Shown: piece by piece, positions 32,952-41,449 of the stretch
Layout: every line of letters starts with the position of its first letter
Numbering within the stretch: the first letter of the stretch is position 1
Assembly (NCBI GenBank): GCA_964537035.1
Contig: CAZIAK010000002.1
Span: 142,983 to 206,982 of the forward strand
Direction: 5' to 3'
DNA from: CAZIAK01 sp964537035
GTDB lineage: Bacteria; Planctomycetota; B15-G4
DNA: 64,000 nucleotides
Position numbers and translations under genes: made by a program
Notes under the pieces: model-generated
What the model was told of the DNA's origin: nothing
What the model saw: only the letters and a program-made list of their open reading frames with translations
Databases searched by the model: none

Positions 32952-34390
32952 GAGGCTGCTGACGTGGCCGGGCTCTTGGCCTTCGCCGTCGGCACGAAGA
33001 TATGGATCGCGTGCCCCTCGACCACGTGGGCGGCCTCCATGAAGGTCTCGCTCAGGGTCGGGTGCGGGTGGACGGTCAGGCCGATGTCCGACACGGTGCC
33101 GCCCATCTCGATGCACAACGCCGCCTCGGCGATGAGGTCGCTGGCCTCGTGTCCGCAGACGTGCACGCCGAGCAGGGTGCCATCGCTCGCATCGCTGACG
33201 AACTTCACCAGGCCTTCAGGGTGGTTGGTCGAGAGCGCACGACCGTTGGCGGCGAAGGGGAAGCTGCCCACCTTGACGTCGTATCCGGCCTCGCGGGCTG
33301 CGGCCTCGCTCAAGCCCACGGTGGCGATCTCAGGGTCGCTGAAGATCGCCGCCGGCATGGCCTTCACGTCGAGGGTGACGTTCTGGCCAACCATGACCTC
33401 GGCCGCCACCATGCCCTCCTTGCTGGCCTTGTGCGCCAGGTAAGGAAAGCCGATCACGTCGCCGATGGCGAAGACATCCGGGTTGCTGCTGCGCAACTGG
33501 TCGTCGACCACCACGTGGCCCTGCTTGTCGAGCTTCACTCCCACCACATCGAGGCCCAGCCCCTTGGTATTGGGACGGAAGCCCACGGCCACCAGCACCT
33601 TGGTCACGGGCACGGACTTCTCGCCCTTGGGCGTCTCGATGGTGGCCTGACCGTCTTTCACGGCGGTCACCTTGCTGGAGGTGAAGACCTTGATCTTGCG
33701 CTTCTTCAGGCCCCGCTGAACCACCTTCACCAGCTCGGGGTCCGTGCCCACCAACAGGCTGTCTGCCAGCTCGACGATGGTGACCGCCGCGCCCAGCTTC
33801 GACATGTAGGTGCCGATCTCCAGACCCACGATGCCCCCACCGATCACCAACAGGTTCTCGGGGACTTCGGTGAGGTCGAGGGCTTCTTTCGAGGTGAGAT
33901 AGGTCTCGCCGTCGATCTCCATGCCCGGCAGCTGCACCGCGTGGGCGCCCGTGGCCACCAGCACCTGCTGGGCCTTCACCGACACCTCGCCCTTGCTGGT
34001 GCTGACGACCAGCTCGCCAGGGCCGGTGAAGCGAGCGTCGCCCAGCAAGGTCTCGACCCCGTTGCGCTTGAACAGCTCGCCGATGCCGCCGGTGAGCCGC
34101 TTCACGATGCCGTCCTTCCAGGTCTTGAGCGTGGGCATGTCGACGGAGACTCCATCGACCTTGATGCCCATGGTGCCCGCGCCCTTGATCGACTCGACCA
34201 GCGATCCCGCAGAGATCATGGCCTTGCTGGGGATGCAGCCGTAGTTCAGGCACACGCCGCCGATGCGATCACGGTCGATGACCAGCACGTCCTTGCCCAG
34301 CTGGGCCAGGCGAATGGCGGCGACGTACCCGCCGGGGCCGGCGCCAATGACGACGACGTCTGCGGTCTTGACCTTGTCGGAGGAGCTCAT
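32948..34390 (-). CDS. lpdA: Dihydrolipoyl dehydrogenase (E3)
   Basis: 480 residues, normal E3 length. VVVIGAGPGGYVAAIRLAQLG binds FAD, GGVCLNYGCIPSK holds the redox pair Cys47/Cys52, VIGGGIVGLEIG binds NAD, and HPHPTLSETFMEA near the end provides the active-site His-Glu. It reoxidises dihydrolipoamide of the E2 encoded just upstream in the same operon. ATG 34390 with 81 bp to the preceding E1alpha-2 gene; the stop overlaps lipB by 4 bp. Confidence 0.95.
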   Translation of the reverse strand: MSSSDKVKTADVVVIGAGPGGYVAAIRLAQLGKDVLVIDRDRIGGVCLNYGCIPSKAMISAGSLVESIKGAGTMGIKVDGVSVDMPTLKTWKDGIVKRLTGGIGELFKRNGVETLLGDARFTGPGELVVSTSKGEVSVKAQQVLVATGAHAVQLPGMEIDGETYLTSKEALDLTEVPENLLVIGGGIVGLEIGTYMSKLGAAVTIVELADSLLVGTDPELVKVVQRGLKKRKIKVFTSSKVTAVKDGQATIETPKGEKSVPVTKVLVAVGFRPNTKGLGLDVVGVKLDKQGHVVVDDQLRSSNPDVFAIGDVIGFPYLAHKASKEGMVAAEVMVGQNVTLDVKAMPAAIFSDPEIATVGLSEAAAREAGYDVKVGSFPFAANGRALSTNHPEGLVKFVSDASDGTLLGVHVCGHEASDLIAEAALCIEMGGTVSDIGLTVHPHPTLSETFMEAAHVVEGHAIHIFVPTAKAKSPATSAAS

Positions 34391-34471
34391 GGCGTGTCCT
34401 GGTGTGGCTTGCTGTGGCTTGTGTGTCCTGCACGCCCCGGGCGGTCCGGAGCTGTGAAGGAACGGGGTCGG

Positions 34472-35575
34472 TCAGAGGGGGAAGGCGCCGGTGGCCTTGC
34501 CCTCGGGGTCGGCGTCGAGCACCGCGTCGCGCTGCTGTGCGATGTGCGCCGGAGTCTCTGCGTAGACGTCGCTGAACAGGGTGTCGACGGTGGGCGCCGG
34601 GCTGGCTTCGGCCACGGCGATGGCTTCGTTCACCGCCTCCTTCGCCCAGGACTCGATCTCGTCGTCGAGGCTGGCGTCGATGAGCCCCCTGTCGGTGAGG
34701 AAGACCCGGTAGCGCTCGATGGGGTCCTTGGCCATCCAATCTTGGTGGGCCGCGGCATCGCGATAGCGGGTGGGGTCGTCTGAGCTGCTGTGACCCTCTT
34801 GCCGATAGGTGATCGCCTCGATCAGGGTCGGCCCGTCACCGTTGCGTGCCCGGGCCACGGCCTCGCGGGAGGCCTGGAACACGGCCAGCACGTCGTTGCC
34901 ATCGACAGCGACACCGGGCATGCCGTAGCCCACGGCCTTGGCGGCGATGCCGTCGCTGGCGGTCTGCTTCGAGAACGGCACCGAGATCGCGAACTGGTTG
35001 TTCTGGCAGAGGAAGATACAGGGGACCTTGTGCACCGCGCCGATGGTCAAGGCCGCGTGGAAGTCGGTGCTGGAGGTGGCGCCATCGCCCATGTAGCCCA
35101 TGACCGCCGTGCGGTCGCCACGAATCTTTGCCGCCCAGGCCGCACCCATGGCCTGCAGGATCTGCGTGCCGATGACCGAGCTCAGGGTGAGGTAATGGTG
35201 CTCAGCCGAGCCGAAGTGGCAGGGCATGTTGCGCCCGTGGGTCGGATCGAGGGCGCAGCCCACCAGCTGGGCCATGTACTTCTCGAGAGAGTAGCCGCGC
35301 ATCAACAGCACCGCGCCTTCGCGCAGGGCCGGGAAGACCCAGTCGTCTCTGTCCATGGCGGCGCCGCTGCCCACGGTGGCCGCCTCTTGCCCGCGACAGG
35401 TGCCGTAGAAGCCGATGCGCCCCTGCCGTTGCAGGGCCAGCATGCGCACGTCGATGGCACGGGTCCGCACCATGTGCCGATAGAGTTCGACGAACTGCTC
35501 GTCGCTCAGGTCGGGCACATGGTTGTCGTTCACTTGGCCGTCGGGTGAAACGATCTGCAGCACATCGACAGGCAT
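34472..35575 (-). CDS. 2-oxoacid dehydrogenase E1 alpha subunit, paralogue 2
   Basis: 367 residues. Thiamine-diphosphate motif GDGATSSTDFHAALT...CQNNQ, and a phosphorylation-loop-like HSSSDDPTRYR as in branched-chain and Gram-positive-type E1alpha. It shares the same N-terminal start (D-V/M-LQI, GQV), FYGTCRGQEAA and HYLTLSSVIGTQ regions with the E1alpha at 38426 but differs throughout. It begins seven bases after the E2 stop and so lies in the same mRNA. It must pair with the single E1beta (37343) to decarboxylate pyruvate or branched-chain 2-oxoacids; which paralogue uses which substrate cannot be told. Confidence 0.92.
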   Translation of the reverse strand: MPVDVLQIVSPDGQVNDNHVPDLSDEQFVELYRHMVRTRAIDVRMLALQRQGRIGFYGTCRGQEAATVGSGAAMDRDDWVFPALREGAVLLMRGYSLEKYMAQLVGCALDPTHGRNMPCHFGSAEHHYLTLSSVIGTQILQAMGAAWAAKIRGDRTAVMGYMGDGATSSTDFHAALTIGAVHKVPCIFLCQNNQFAISVPFSKQTASDGIAAKAVGYGMPGVAVDGNDVLAVFQASREAVARARNGDGPTLIEAITYRQEGHSSSDDPTRYRDAAAHQDWMAKDPIERYRVFLTDRGLIDASLDDEIESWAKEAVNEAIAVAEASPAPTVDTLFSDVYAETPAHIAQQRDAVLDADPEGKATGAFPL

Positions 35576-35582
35576 CGCGGTC

Positions 35583-37310
35583 TCAGCTCTCCAGCAACAT
35601 GAGCGGCGGGTTCTCGAGCAGCTCCTTGAGCACGTTCATGAAGCGCGCGCCCACGGCACCATCGACGACCCGGTGATCGAGGCTGATCGACAGGTACATG
35701 ATGTCGCGCACGACGATCTCGCCGTCGACCACCCAGGGCCGTTGACGAATGGCGTGCACACCCAGGATGGCCACCTCGGGAACATTGATCACGGGCGTGG
35801 CCAGCAAGCCGCCGATGTTGCCCGCGTTGGTGATGGTGAAGGTGCCACCGCCCACGTCGTCCGGGCGGGTCTTGCCATCGCGAGCACGATCGGCCAGCTC
35901 GGTGACCTCGGCAGCGGTCTGCAGCATGGTCTTGGTGTCAGCGTTGCGCACCACGGGGACGATCAGGCCGTTGGGCGTGTCGACAGCCACACCCATGTTG
36001 ATCGCGCCGTGATAGACCAGCTCGTTCGCAGCCTCGTCGAGAGAGCTGTTCAGGATCGGGAACTGCCGCAGCCCCGCACACACCGCCTTGATGATGAAGG
36101 GCAGGTAGGTGAGCTTCACACCCCGCTCGGCGGCGTGCCCCTTGGCACCCTTGCGCAAGGTCACCAGCTCGGTGACGTCGATCTCTTCGACGTAGGTGAA
36201 GTGCGCGGCGGTCTGCTTGGCCAGACGCATCTGGGCGGCGATGCGCTTGCGCATGCCACGGAGCGGTACCCGCTCGTCCCCCTGAATGGCCACCACCTTC
36301 GGCGACGGCAGAGGAGCCACAGGAGCTGGCGGAGTGGGCACGGACTGGCCCGGCGTCGCCACAGGCGCCGGAGTGGCGGCAACGCTGGCGGCGCTGGCAG
36401 AAGCGCCCGCGGTCCCAGCCGCCTTGACGTCGGCCATGGTCACCCGGCCGCTGGGGCCCGTACCTTCGACCGTGGCGATGTGGACGCCAGACTCGCGAGC
36501 CAGGCGACGAACCGCCGGGGCCGCTCGCACTCGGCGGGTGCCATCGTCGCGAGAGGGCAGCCCTGTGTCGGACAGGGTGCTCGCCCGATCGGCGGTGGCC
36601 AGGGTTGCAGTGCCGCCTGAAGCGGCGGTCGCCGTGGCAGGAGCCGGGCTCGCTGCGGCCGCAGGAGTCGCGGCGGCGCTGGGAGCGCCGTGGCCATGGC
36701 TGGCCCGCCCGGGCGCACCTCCCACCGCACCGAGGATGAGCAACACATCGCCGACGGGGACGGTCGCGCCCTCTTCGTGCAGCAGCTTCAGCACCTTGCC
36801 GTCGACCGGCGAACCGATCTCGACCGTGGCCTTGTCGGTCATCACCTCGAGCATGGGCTGGTCTTCGCTGACGCTGTCGCCCTCGCCCACCAGCCACTGG
36901 GTGATCTCGCCTTCAGCCACGCCCTCTCCGATATCCGGCAAGGAGAAGTTGACCTCCTCGAGGCCGTCGCCGCCCGCGCTCGGCGCAGGGGCTGCAGCCG
37001 GTGCCGGTGCAGCAACCGGTGCAGCAGCAGGCGCTGCCGCGGGGGACGCGCTCTGGGCTGCGCCCGCCTCGCCGTCGGCCAGCACGATGATCACGCTGCC
37101 CACGGGCACCGTGTCGCCCTCGGCGGCCTTCAGCTCGACGATGGTCCCCGTCACCGGGGCGCCGATCTCGACCGTGGCCTTGTCGGTCATGACCTCGACC
37201 ATGACCTGGTCTTCGATCACGGCTTCACCTGCCTCGACCTTCCAGGAGATGATCTCTCCCTCGGCCACACCCTCGCCGATGTCCGGCATCTTGAAATCGA
37301 TGGTCTGCAT
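35583..37310 (-). CDS. 2-oxoacid dehydrogenase E2, dihydrolipoamide acyltransferase with two lipoyl domains
   Basis: 575 residues. Two lipoyl domains (about 1-80 and 118-195) each start FxxPDIGEGVAEGEI and carry MTDKATVEIG, lipoylated at Lys44 and Lys160, joined by Ala/Pro-rich linkers. A peripheral-subunit-binding domain (VRAAPAVRRLARESGV...GTGPSGRVTMADV) follows. The catalytic domain ends SISLDHRVVDGAVGARFMNVLKELLENP, with the His-x-x-x-Asp pair. It transfers acyl groups to CoA. ATG 37310 starts the lipoyl fold; a GTG at 37346 overlaps the E1beta stop by 4 bp and would add 12 residues, also plausible. Confidence 0.95.
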   Translation of the reverse strand: MQTIDFKMPDIGEGVAEGEIISWKVEAGEAVIEDQVMVEVMTDKATVEIGAPVTGTIVELKAAEGDTVPVGSVIIVLADGEAGAAQSASPAAAPAAAPVAAPAPAAAPAPSAGGDGLEEVNFSLPDIGEGVAEGEITQWLVGEGDSVSEDQPMLEVMTDKATVEIGSPVDGKVLKLLHEEGATVPVGDVLLILGAVGGAPGRASHGHGAPSAAATPAAAASPAPATATAASGGTATLATADRASTLSDTGLPSRDDGTRRVRAAPAVRRLARESGVHIATVEGTGPSGRVTMADVKAAGTAGASASAASVAATPAPVATPGQSVPTPPAPVAPLPSPKVVAIQGDERVPLRGMRKRIAAQMRLAKQTAAHFTYVEEIDVTELVTLRKGAKGHAAERGVKLTYLPFIIKAVCAGLRQFPILNSSLDEAANELVYHGAINMGVAVDTPNGLIVPVVRNADTKTMLQTAAEVTELADRARDGKTRPDDVGGGTFTITNAGNIGGLLATPVINVPEVAILGVHAIRQRPWVVDGEIVVRDIMYLSISLDHRVVDGAVGARFMNVLKELLENPPLMLLES

Positions 37311-37342
37311 GTCGTTTGCGATCTCCGTCTGGTGACTGATGG

Positions 37343-38317
37343 TCACCAGGCCATGACGTCTTCGATGGCCTTGAGCACACGACCCGCGTGGGGCATGTAG
37401 ACGTGCTCGAGGGTGAACGGGAAGGGCGTGTCGAATCCGGCGACGCGCTTGATGGGAGCCTCCAGCACGTCGATGGCCTTCTCGGCCACGATGGCTGACA
37501 GCTCGCTGGAGAAGCCACAGAAACGGGGCGCCTCTTGCAGGGTGATCATGCGGCCGGTCTTGGTGACCGAGGCCAGCAGTGCGGGCTCGTCGAGAGGCAG
37601 CAAGGTGCGCAGGTCGAGCACCTCGACCGACCAACCCTTGGCCTCGGCTTGCTCGGCGGCCTCGAGGGCCAGACCCACCATGGCGCCGTAGCAGGTCACG
37701 GTGACATCGGTGCCCTCGCGAGCCACCGCCGCCTTGCCCAGTTCGACGATGTAGTCGTCGTCTGGCACCTCGCCCTTGGGCGCGCGATAGATGCGCTTGG
37801 GCTCGAGAAACAGCACCGGGTCCGGGCTGCGAATGGCCGCCTTGAGCAGGCCCTTGCAGTCGTAGGGATCAGCGGGCACCACCACAACCAGCCCCGGTGT
37901 GTGGGTGAAGTACGCCTCAGGGCTCTGGCTGTGATACAGCCCGCCACGAATGCCACCGCCGAACGGCGTGCGAATCACCATGGGGCAGGTGAACTGGGCA
38001 CCCGAGCGATAGCGCATCTTGGCCACCTCTGAGGTGATCTGGTCAAAGGCAGGCCAGATGAAGTCGCTGAACTGAATCTCGGGGACGGGCTTGAGGCCAT
38101 AGAGCGCCATGCCTACCGCAGAACCGATGATGCCCGACTCGGAGAGGGGCGTGTCGATCACGCGGTCCTCGCCGAACTCATCGACCAGGTCGGCCGTGCA
38201 GCGGAACACCCCCCCGTTGACACCCACATCCTCGCCCAAAACGACGACGTCCTGATCTGCGCGCATCTCTTCGCGCAGGGCGTCGTTGACCGCCTGGACC
38301 ATGGTGATCTCTGCCAT
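37343..38317 (-). CDS. 2-oxoacid dehydrogenase E1 beta subunit
   Basis: 324 residues, standard E1beta. VVVLGEDVGVNGGVFRCT, DTPLSESGIIGSAVGMALYGLKPVPEIQFSDF and RTPFGGGIRGGLYHSQSPEAYFTHTPGL are family blocks with the Glu and the two His that act with ThDP; LEPKRIYRAPKGEVP is of branched-chain dehydrogenase type. Only one E1beta is found for two E1alpha genes. It lies 108 bp after E1alpha-1 and its stop overlaps a possible GTG start of E2. Confidence 0.94.
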   Translation of the reverse strand: MAEITMVQAVNDALREEMRADQDVVVLGEDVGVNGGVFRCTADLVDEFGEDRVIDTPLSESGIIGSAVGMALYGLKPVPEIQFSDFIWPAFDQITSEVAKMRYRSGAQFTCPMVIRTPFGGGIRGGLYHSQSPEAYFTHTPGLVVVVPADPYDCKGLLKAAIRSPDPVLFLEPKRIYRAPKGEVPDDDYIVELGKAAVAREGTDVTVTCYGAMVGLALEAAEQAEAKGWSVEVLDLRTLLPLDEPALLASVTKTGRMITLQEAPRFCGFSSELSAIVAEKAIDVLEAPIKRVAGFDTPFPFTLEHVYMPHAGRVLKAIEDVMAW

Positions 38318-38425
38318 GAGAACTGCTTCCTCCGGATGGCCGCCGAGGCGACCGGTGTGGATGGGTGATGTGGTGGTTTCTTGGCAGCTCTCCGTCGACG
38401 GAGAGCCGGTGCTGTCAATCGAGAG

Positions 38426-39538
38426 TCAGAGCGGGAAGGCCGCGTCGGGATCGGGCTCGTGCCCTGTGCCCTCGGTCTCGACCAACTGCTCGTACTGGTC
38501 ACGAAGATGGGGCGGCACCTTGGCCAGCACATCCGTGAAGAGGGTCTCGAGGCTTGGCTGCTCCGCGGCCTCGGCGATCTTGATGGCCGTGTTCATCTCC
38601 TCCTTGCGCCGCTCGATCAGCTCGTTCTCTAGAGCCTCGGACCACAGGTCGCCCAGCTCGAGGTACTTGCGAAAACGAAGGATCGGGTCGCGGTTGAGCC
38701 ACTCGTCCGCCTGGTTGCCCCGGTAGCGGGTGGGGTCGTCGCTGCTGCTGTGAGGCCCGCGTCGGTAGGTCATCATCTCGATCAGGGTGGGACCGTCGCC
38801 CGCCCGGGCCCGGTCGGCCGCGTCGGTGCAGGCCCGGTAGACGGCCAGCACGTCGTTGCCGTCCACGCGCACGCCCGGCATGCCATAGGCGGCGCCCTTG
38901 GCAGCGATGGTCTTGGAGGCGGTCTGCTTCTCGATGGGCACCGAGATGGCCCACTGGTTGTTGCTGCACAAGAACAGCACCGGCGCCTTGGTCACCCCCG
39001 CCAGGTTCAGGCCGGAGTGGAAGTCGTTGCTGCTCGTACCACCGTCGCCGAACATCACCGCCACCAGGTTCTTCTTGCCCTTCAGCTGCATGGCCATGCC
39101 CGTGCCGGTGGCCTGCACGATATGGGTGCCGATGGGGCTGCTGATGGAGACGATGTTGAGGTCGCTGAACGCGTAGTGCACCGGCATCTGCCGGCCCTTG
39201 CACAGGTCAGCGTCGTTGCCGAAGCAGTTGGCCACCAGATGCTCGATCTTCGCGCCGCGCATCATGAACAGGCCCGGCGCCCGGTAGGACGGGTAGACCC
39301 AGTCGTCCCCCTCAAGAGCCAGGGCCGAACCCACCTGCGCCGCCTCTTCGCCCGTGGACGGCACGTAGAAGCCGATGCGTCCCTGGCGCTGCAGGTTGAT
39401 CATGCGCTCGTCGAGCAGCCGGGTGGCCATCATCGACTCGTACATCGAGATCAGGAAGTCGGGCTCCAGGCCCGGGTCGTTGTCCTCGTGGACCTGACCG
39501 CTCTCGCTGATGATCTGGAGCATGTCGGTGCTGGTCAT
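38426..39538 (-). CDS. 2-oxoacid dehydrogenase E1 alpha subunit, paralogue 1
   Basis: 370 residues. ThDP motif FGDGGTSSNDFHSGL...CSNNQ; loop HSSSDDPTRYRG; QRQGRIGFYVPSTGEEAAQVGSA near the N-terminus resembles branched-chain E1alpha. It is the first E1alpha in the operon, starting at ATG 39538, which overlaps the lipA stop by 4 bp (ATGA). It is clearly homologous to the E1alpha at 34472 but not a recent duplicate. Pairing with the one E1beta could give two complexes with different substrates. Confidence 0.92.
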   Translation of the reverse strand: MTSTDMLQIISESGQVHEDNDPGLEPDFLISMYESMMATRLLDERMINLQRQGRIGFYVPSTGEEAAQVGSALALEGDDWVYPSYRAPGLFMMRGAKIEHLVANCFGNDADLCKGRQMPVHYAFSDLNIVSISSPIGTHIVQATGTGMAMQLKGKKNLVAVMFGDGGTSSNDFHSGLNLAGVTKAPVLFLCSNNQWAISVPIEKQTASKTIAAKGAAYGMPGVRVDGNDVLAVYRACTDAADRARAGDGPTLIEMMTYRRGPHSSSDDPTRYRGNQADEWLNRDPILRFRKYLELGDLWSEALENELIERRKEEMNTAIKIAEAAEQPSLETLFTDVLAKVPPHLRDQYEQLVETEGTGHEPDPDAAFPL

Positions 39539-40554
39539 CGGGTCCTCCCGGTTGTCTCGTCGTGAAGAGCTCGGCGCTCTTCGAAGACCGCCCGGATGGC
39601 GAACTCGCCAGCGCGATACGAGCTGCGCACCAGGGGGCCAGACGCCACGTAGCGAAAACCGAGGGCCTCACCCTCGACGCGCCAGGCGTCAAATTCGTCG
39701 GGGCTGGCATACCGCACCACCGGGTGGTGGTTGCGGCTCGGCGCCAGGTACTGCCCAAAGGTCAAGAAGTCGACGCCAGCCTCGCGCAGCGCGCCCATGG
39801 CCGCTCGCACCTCGCCGGGCTCTTCGCCCAGGCCAAGCATGAGCGAGGACTTGGTCAGCCGGGTGGGATCGAGCTGCTTCACCCGAGCCAGCAGGTTCAG
39901 GGTCTGCTCGTAACCAGCGCGCGGGTCGCGCACGGGGCGGGTCAGTCGCTCGACGGTCTCGAGGTTCTGCGCCACCACGTCGGGCTTGCTCTCGAGCAGC
40001 GTGGCCAGAGACTCGTCGTTGCCAGTGAAGTCGGGGATCAGCACCTCGACCAGAGTCTGCGGGTTGCGCTCGCGGATGGCCTGGACGCAGGCAGCGAAGT
40101 GAGCCGCGCCCCCATCGGGCAGATCGTCCCGGTCGACAGACGTGAGCACCACGTAGTCGAGGTCCATGAGCTCGACGCTCTCTGCGGAGCGGGCGGGCTC
40201 GTCGGGGTCGAGGGGCGTCCCCAGGCGGGCGGTCTTCACCGCGCAGAACGAGCAGGCACGGGTGCAGGTGTCACCCATGAGCATGAGCGTGGCCGTGCCG
40301 CCACCCCAGCACTCTTCAACGTTGGGGCAGTGGGCCTCTTCGCAGACGGTGTGCAGGCCGCGAGCCTTCAACTGGGACTTCAGCGCGGTGTACTTCGCCC
40401 CGCCCGGGGGACGGATCTTGAGCCAGGACGGCTTGGCGCCCGGCGAGGGCGCAGCGGAGCTGGTCTCGGTCTGCAGGTCTGCCACGGGTCTCTGCTGAAA
40501 GCGGCTGAAATCGGCCGAAAGGGATCGTAGGGGGTGCTGAGAGGCCCTGAACAC
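39535..40554 (-). CDS. lipA: Lipoyl synthase LipA
   Basis: 339 residues. LipA inserts two sulfurs into octanoyl domains. The auxiliary cluster cysteines are Cys71, Cys76, Cys82 (CEEAHCPNVEEC), the radical SAM cysteines Cys97, Cys101, Cys104 (CTRACSFC), and the C-terminal RSSY supplies the Ser ligand. GTG 40554 is the first start; GTG 40485 would remove 23 poorly conserved residues and may be the real start. It heads the operon of E1, E2, E3 and LipB, so cofactor synthesis and use are co-expressed. Confidence 0.95.
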   Translation of the reverse strand: MFRASQHPLRSLSADFSRFQQRPVADLQTETSSAAPSPGAKPSWLKIRPPGGAKYTALKSQLKARGLHTVCEEAHCPNVEECWGGGTATLMLMGDTCTRACSFCAVKTARLGTPLDPDEPARSAESVELMDLDYVVLTSVDRDDLPDGGAAHFAACVQAIRERNPQTLVEVLIPDFTGNDESLATLLESKPDVVAQNLETVERLTRPVRDPRAGYEQTLNLLARVKQLDPTRLTKSSLMLGLGEEPGEVRAAMGALREAGVDFLTFGQYLAPSRNHHPVVRYASPDEFDAWRVEGEALGFRYVASGPLVRSSYRAGEFAIRAVFEERRALHDETTGRTR

Positions 40555-40639
40555 GAAGAAGGGCCGTCAGGGATCGCTCCCTGTGTCGACCCTGGGAGGG
40601 CCCACACGACGGTTCTTGCATGGCAGAACGCGGCCCATC

Positions 40640-40645
40640 CTTATA
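40640..40645 (-). promoter_or_regulatory. Possible -10 box of the lipA operon
   Basis: TATAAG on the minus strand, with GTGATT (three of six matching TTGACA) 17 bases upstream. Predicted start near 40632 would leave a leader of about 78 bases. Only the -10 match is good. Confidence 0.3.
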
Positions 40646-40775
40646 CCCCGATGGGGGTTTGGAATCACGCCCAGGCCGCCATGACTCGCCCATGACGACG
40701 CTCGCCCCGGGCTGCGCCCAGCGAGGAGGCACGGCCCGGGGCGAAACACCCGCCATGGAGGTCTTCTGAGGGGGG

Positions 40776-41438
40776 TCAGCGGGGCAATCGAGGAGCCCGC
40801 AGTCCGCTGATGAGATCGACCTCTTGGGGCGACCACTGCTCGATCAGATCGGCGGCGTGGGCATGGACATCGCCCACGTCCACGAAGCTCACCTGCTCGG
40901 CGGTCACTGCGGCGAGGTCGCCAGCCGGTTGAGCCGTCACACCGGCAGCGACGGCGCGAGCCAGGGCTGCCTGGGCCGTTGGCCCATCGATGGTCTCTGG
41001 CAGCGCCGGCAGATCGAAGTAGATCGGCAGGGTGGACAGGTCGAGATCGACCGAGCCTTGAACATTGCGCTCGGCGGGGAGCAGCGCCACCAGGTACCCC
41101 GACTCGTGACCGGTGTTGATGCGCTCAACAGTCTGGTCCCCCACGAACAGCACGGGCTCGGCGGTCTGGCGGGGATGGATCAGGGTCAGATCAGAGACCT
41201 CCAGCACGAGCAGCAGGCCCGCGTCGTAGCTGGCCCGGTCAGCATCCCACCAGTGGGTGAAAGGCTCGTTGGTCACAAAGGGCCGGGCATGAACCACGGT
41301 GACCACCGCGTCCATGCCCGTGTCGGGCAGGGGCGGCGGGCCATCGGTCACGAGCAGCGAAGAGACGGCGGTCACGCCACCGGCCAGCAGGCCCAGGGCG
41401 AGTACAGCGACAACAACATTCTTCATGGACAGGTTCAT
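40776..41438 (-). CDS. Membrane-anchored or secreted protein of unknown function
   Basis: 220 residues. One hydrophobic N-terminal segment (NVVVAVLALGLLAGGVTAV) anchors or exports it. The remainder alternates short beta strands (AVVTVVHARPFV, LLLVLEVSDLTLI, EPVLFVGDQTVERIN, GYLVALLPAERNV) with an Ala-rich helix near the end. No family is recognised. It lies between the lipA operon promoter region and the secreted hydrolase gene on the same strand, whose stop is 11 bp before its start, so both may share an mRNA. Confidence 0.6.
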   Translation of the reverse strand: MNLSMKNVVVAVLALGLLAGGVTAVSSLLVTDGPPPLPDTGMDAVVTVVHARPFVTNEPFTHWWDADRASYDAGLLLVLEVSDLTLIHPRQTAEPVLFVGDQTVERINTGHESGYLVALLPAERNVQGSVDLDLSTLPIYFDLPALPETIDGPTAQAALARAVAAGVTAQPAGDLAAVTAEQVSFVDVGDVHAHAADLIEQWSPQEVDLISGLRAPRLPR

Positions 41439-41449
41439 GTGTCTGCGTC

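Noticed and set aside
40646..40656. CCCC-GAT-GGGG as an intrinsic terminator
   Set aside because: The stem is only four to five base pairs and the following T-run is three bases; it more likely is incidental next to the lipA promoter candidate.
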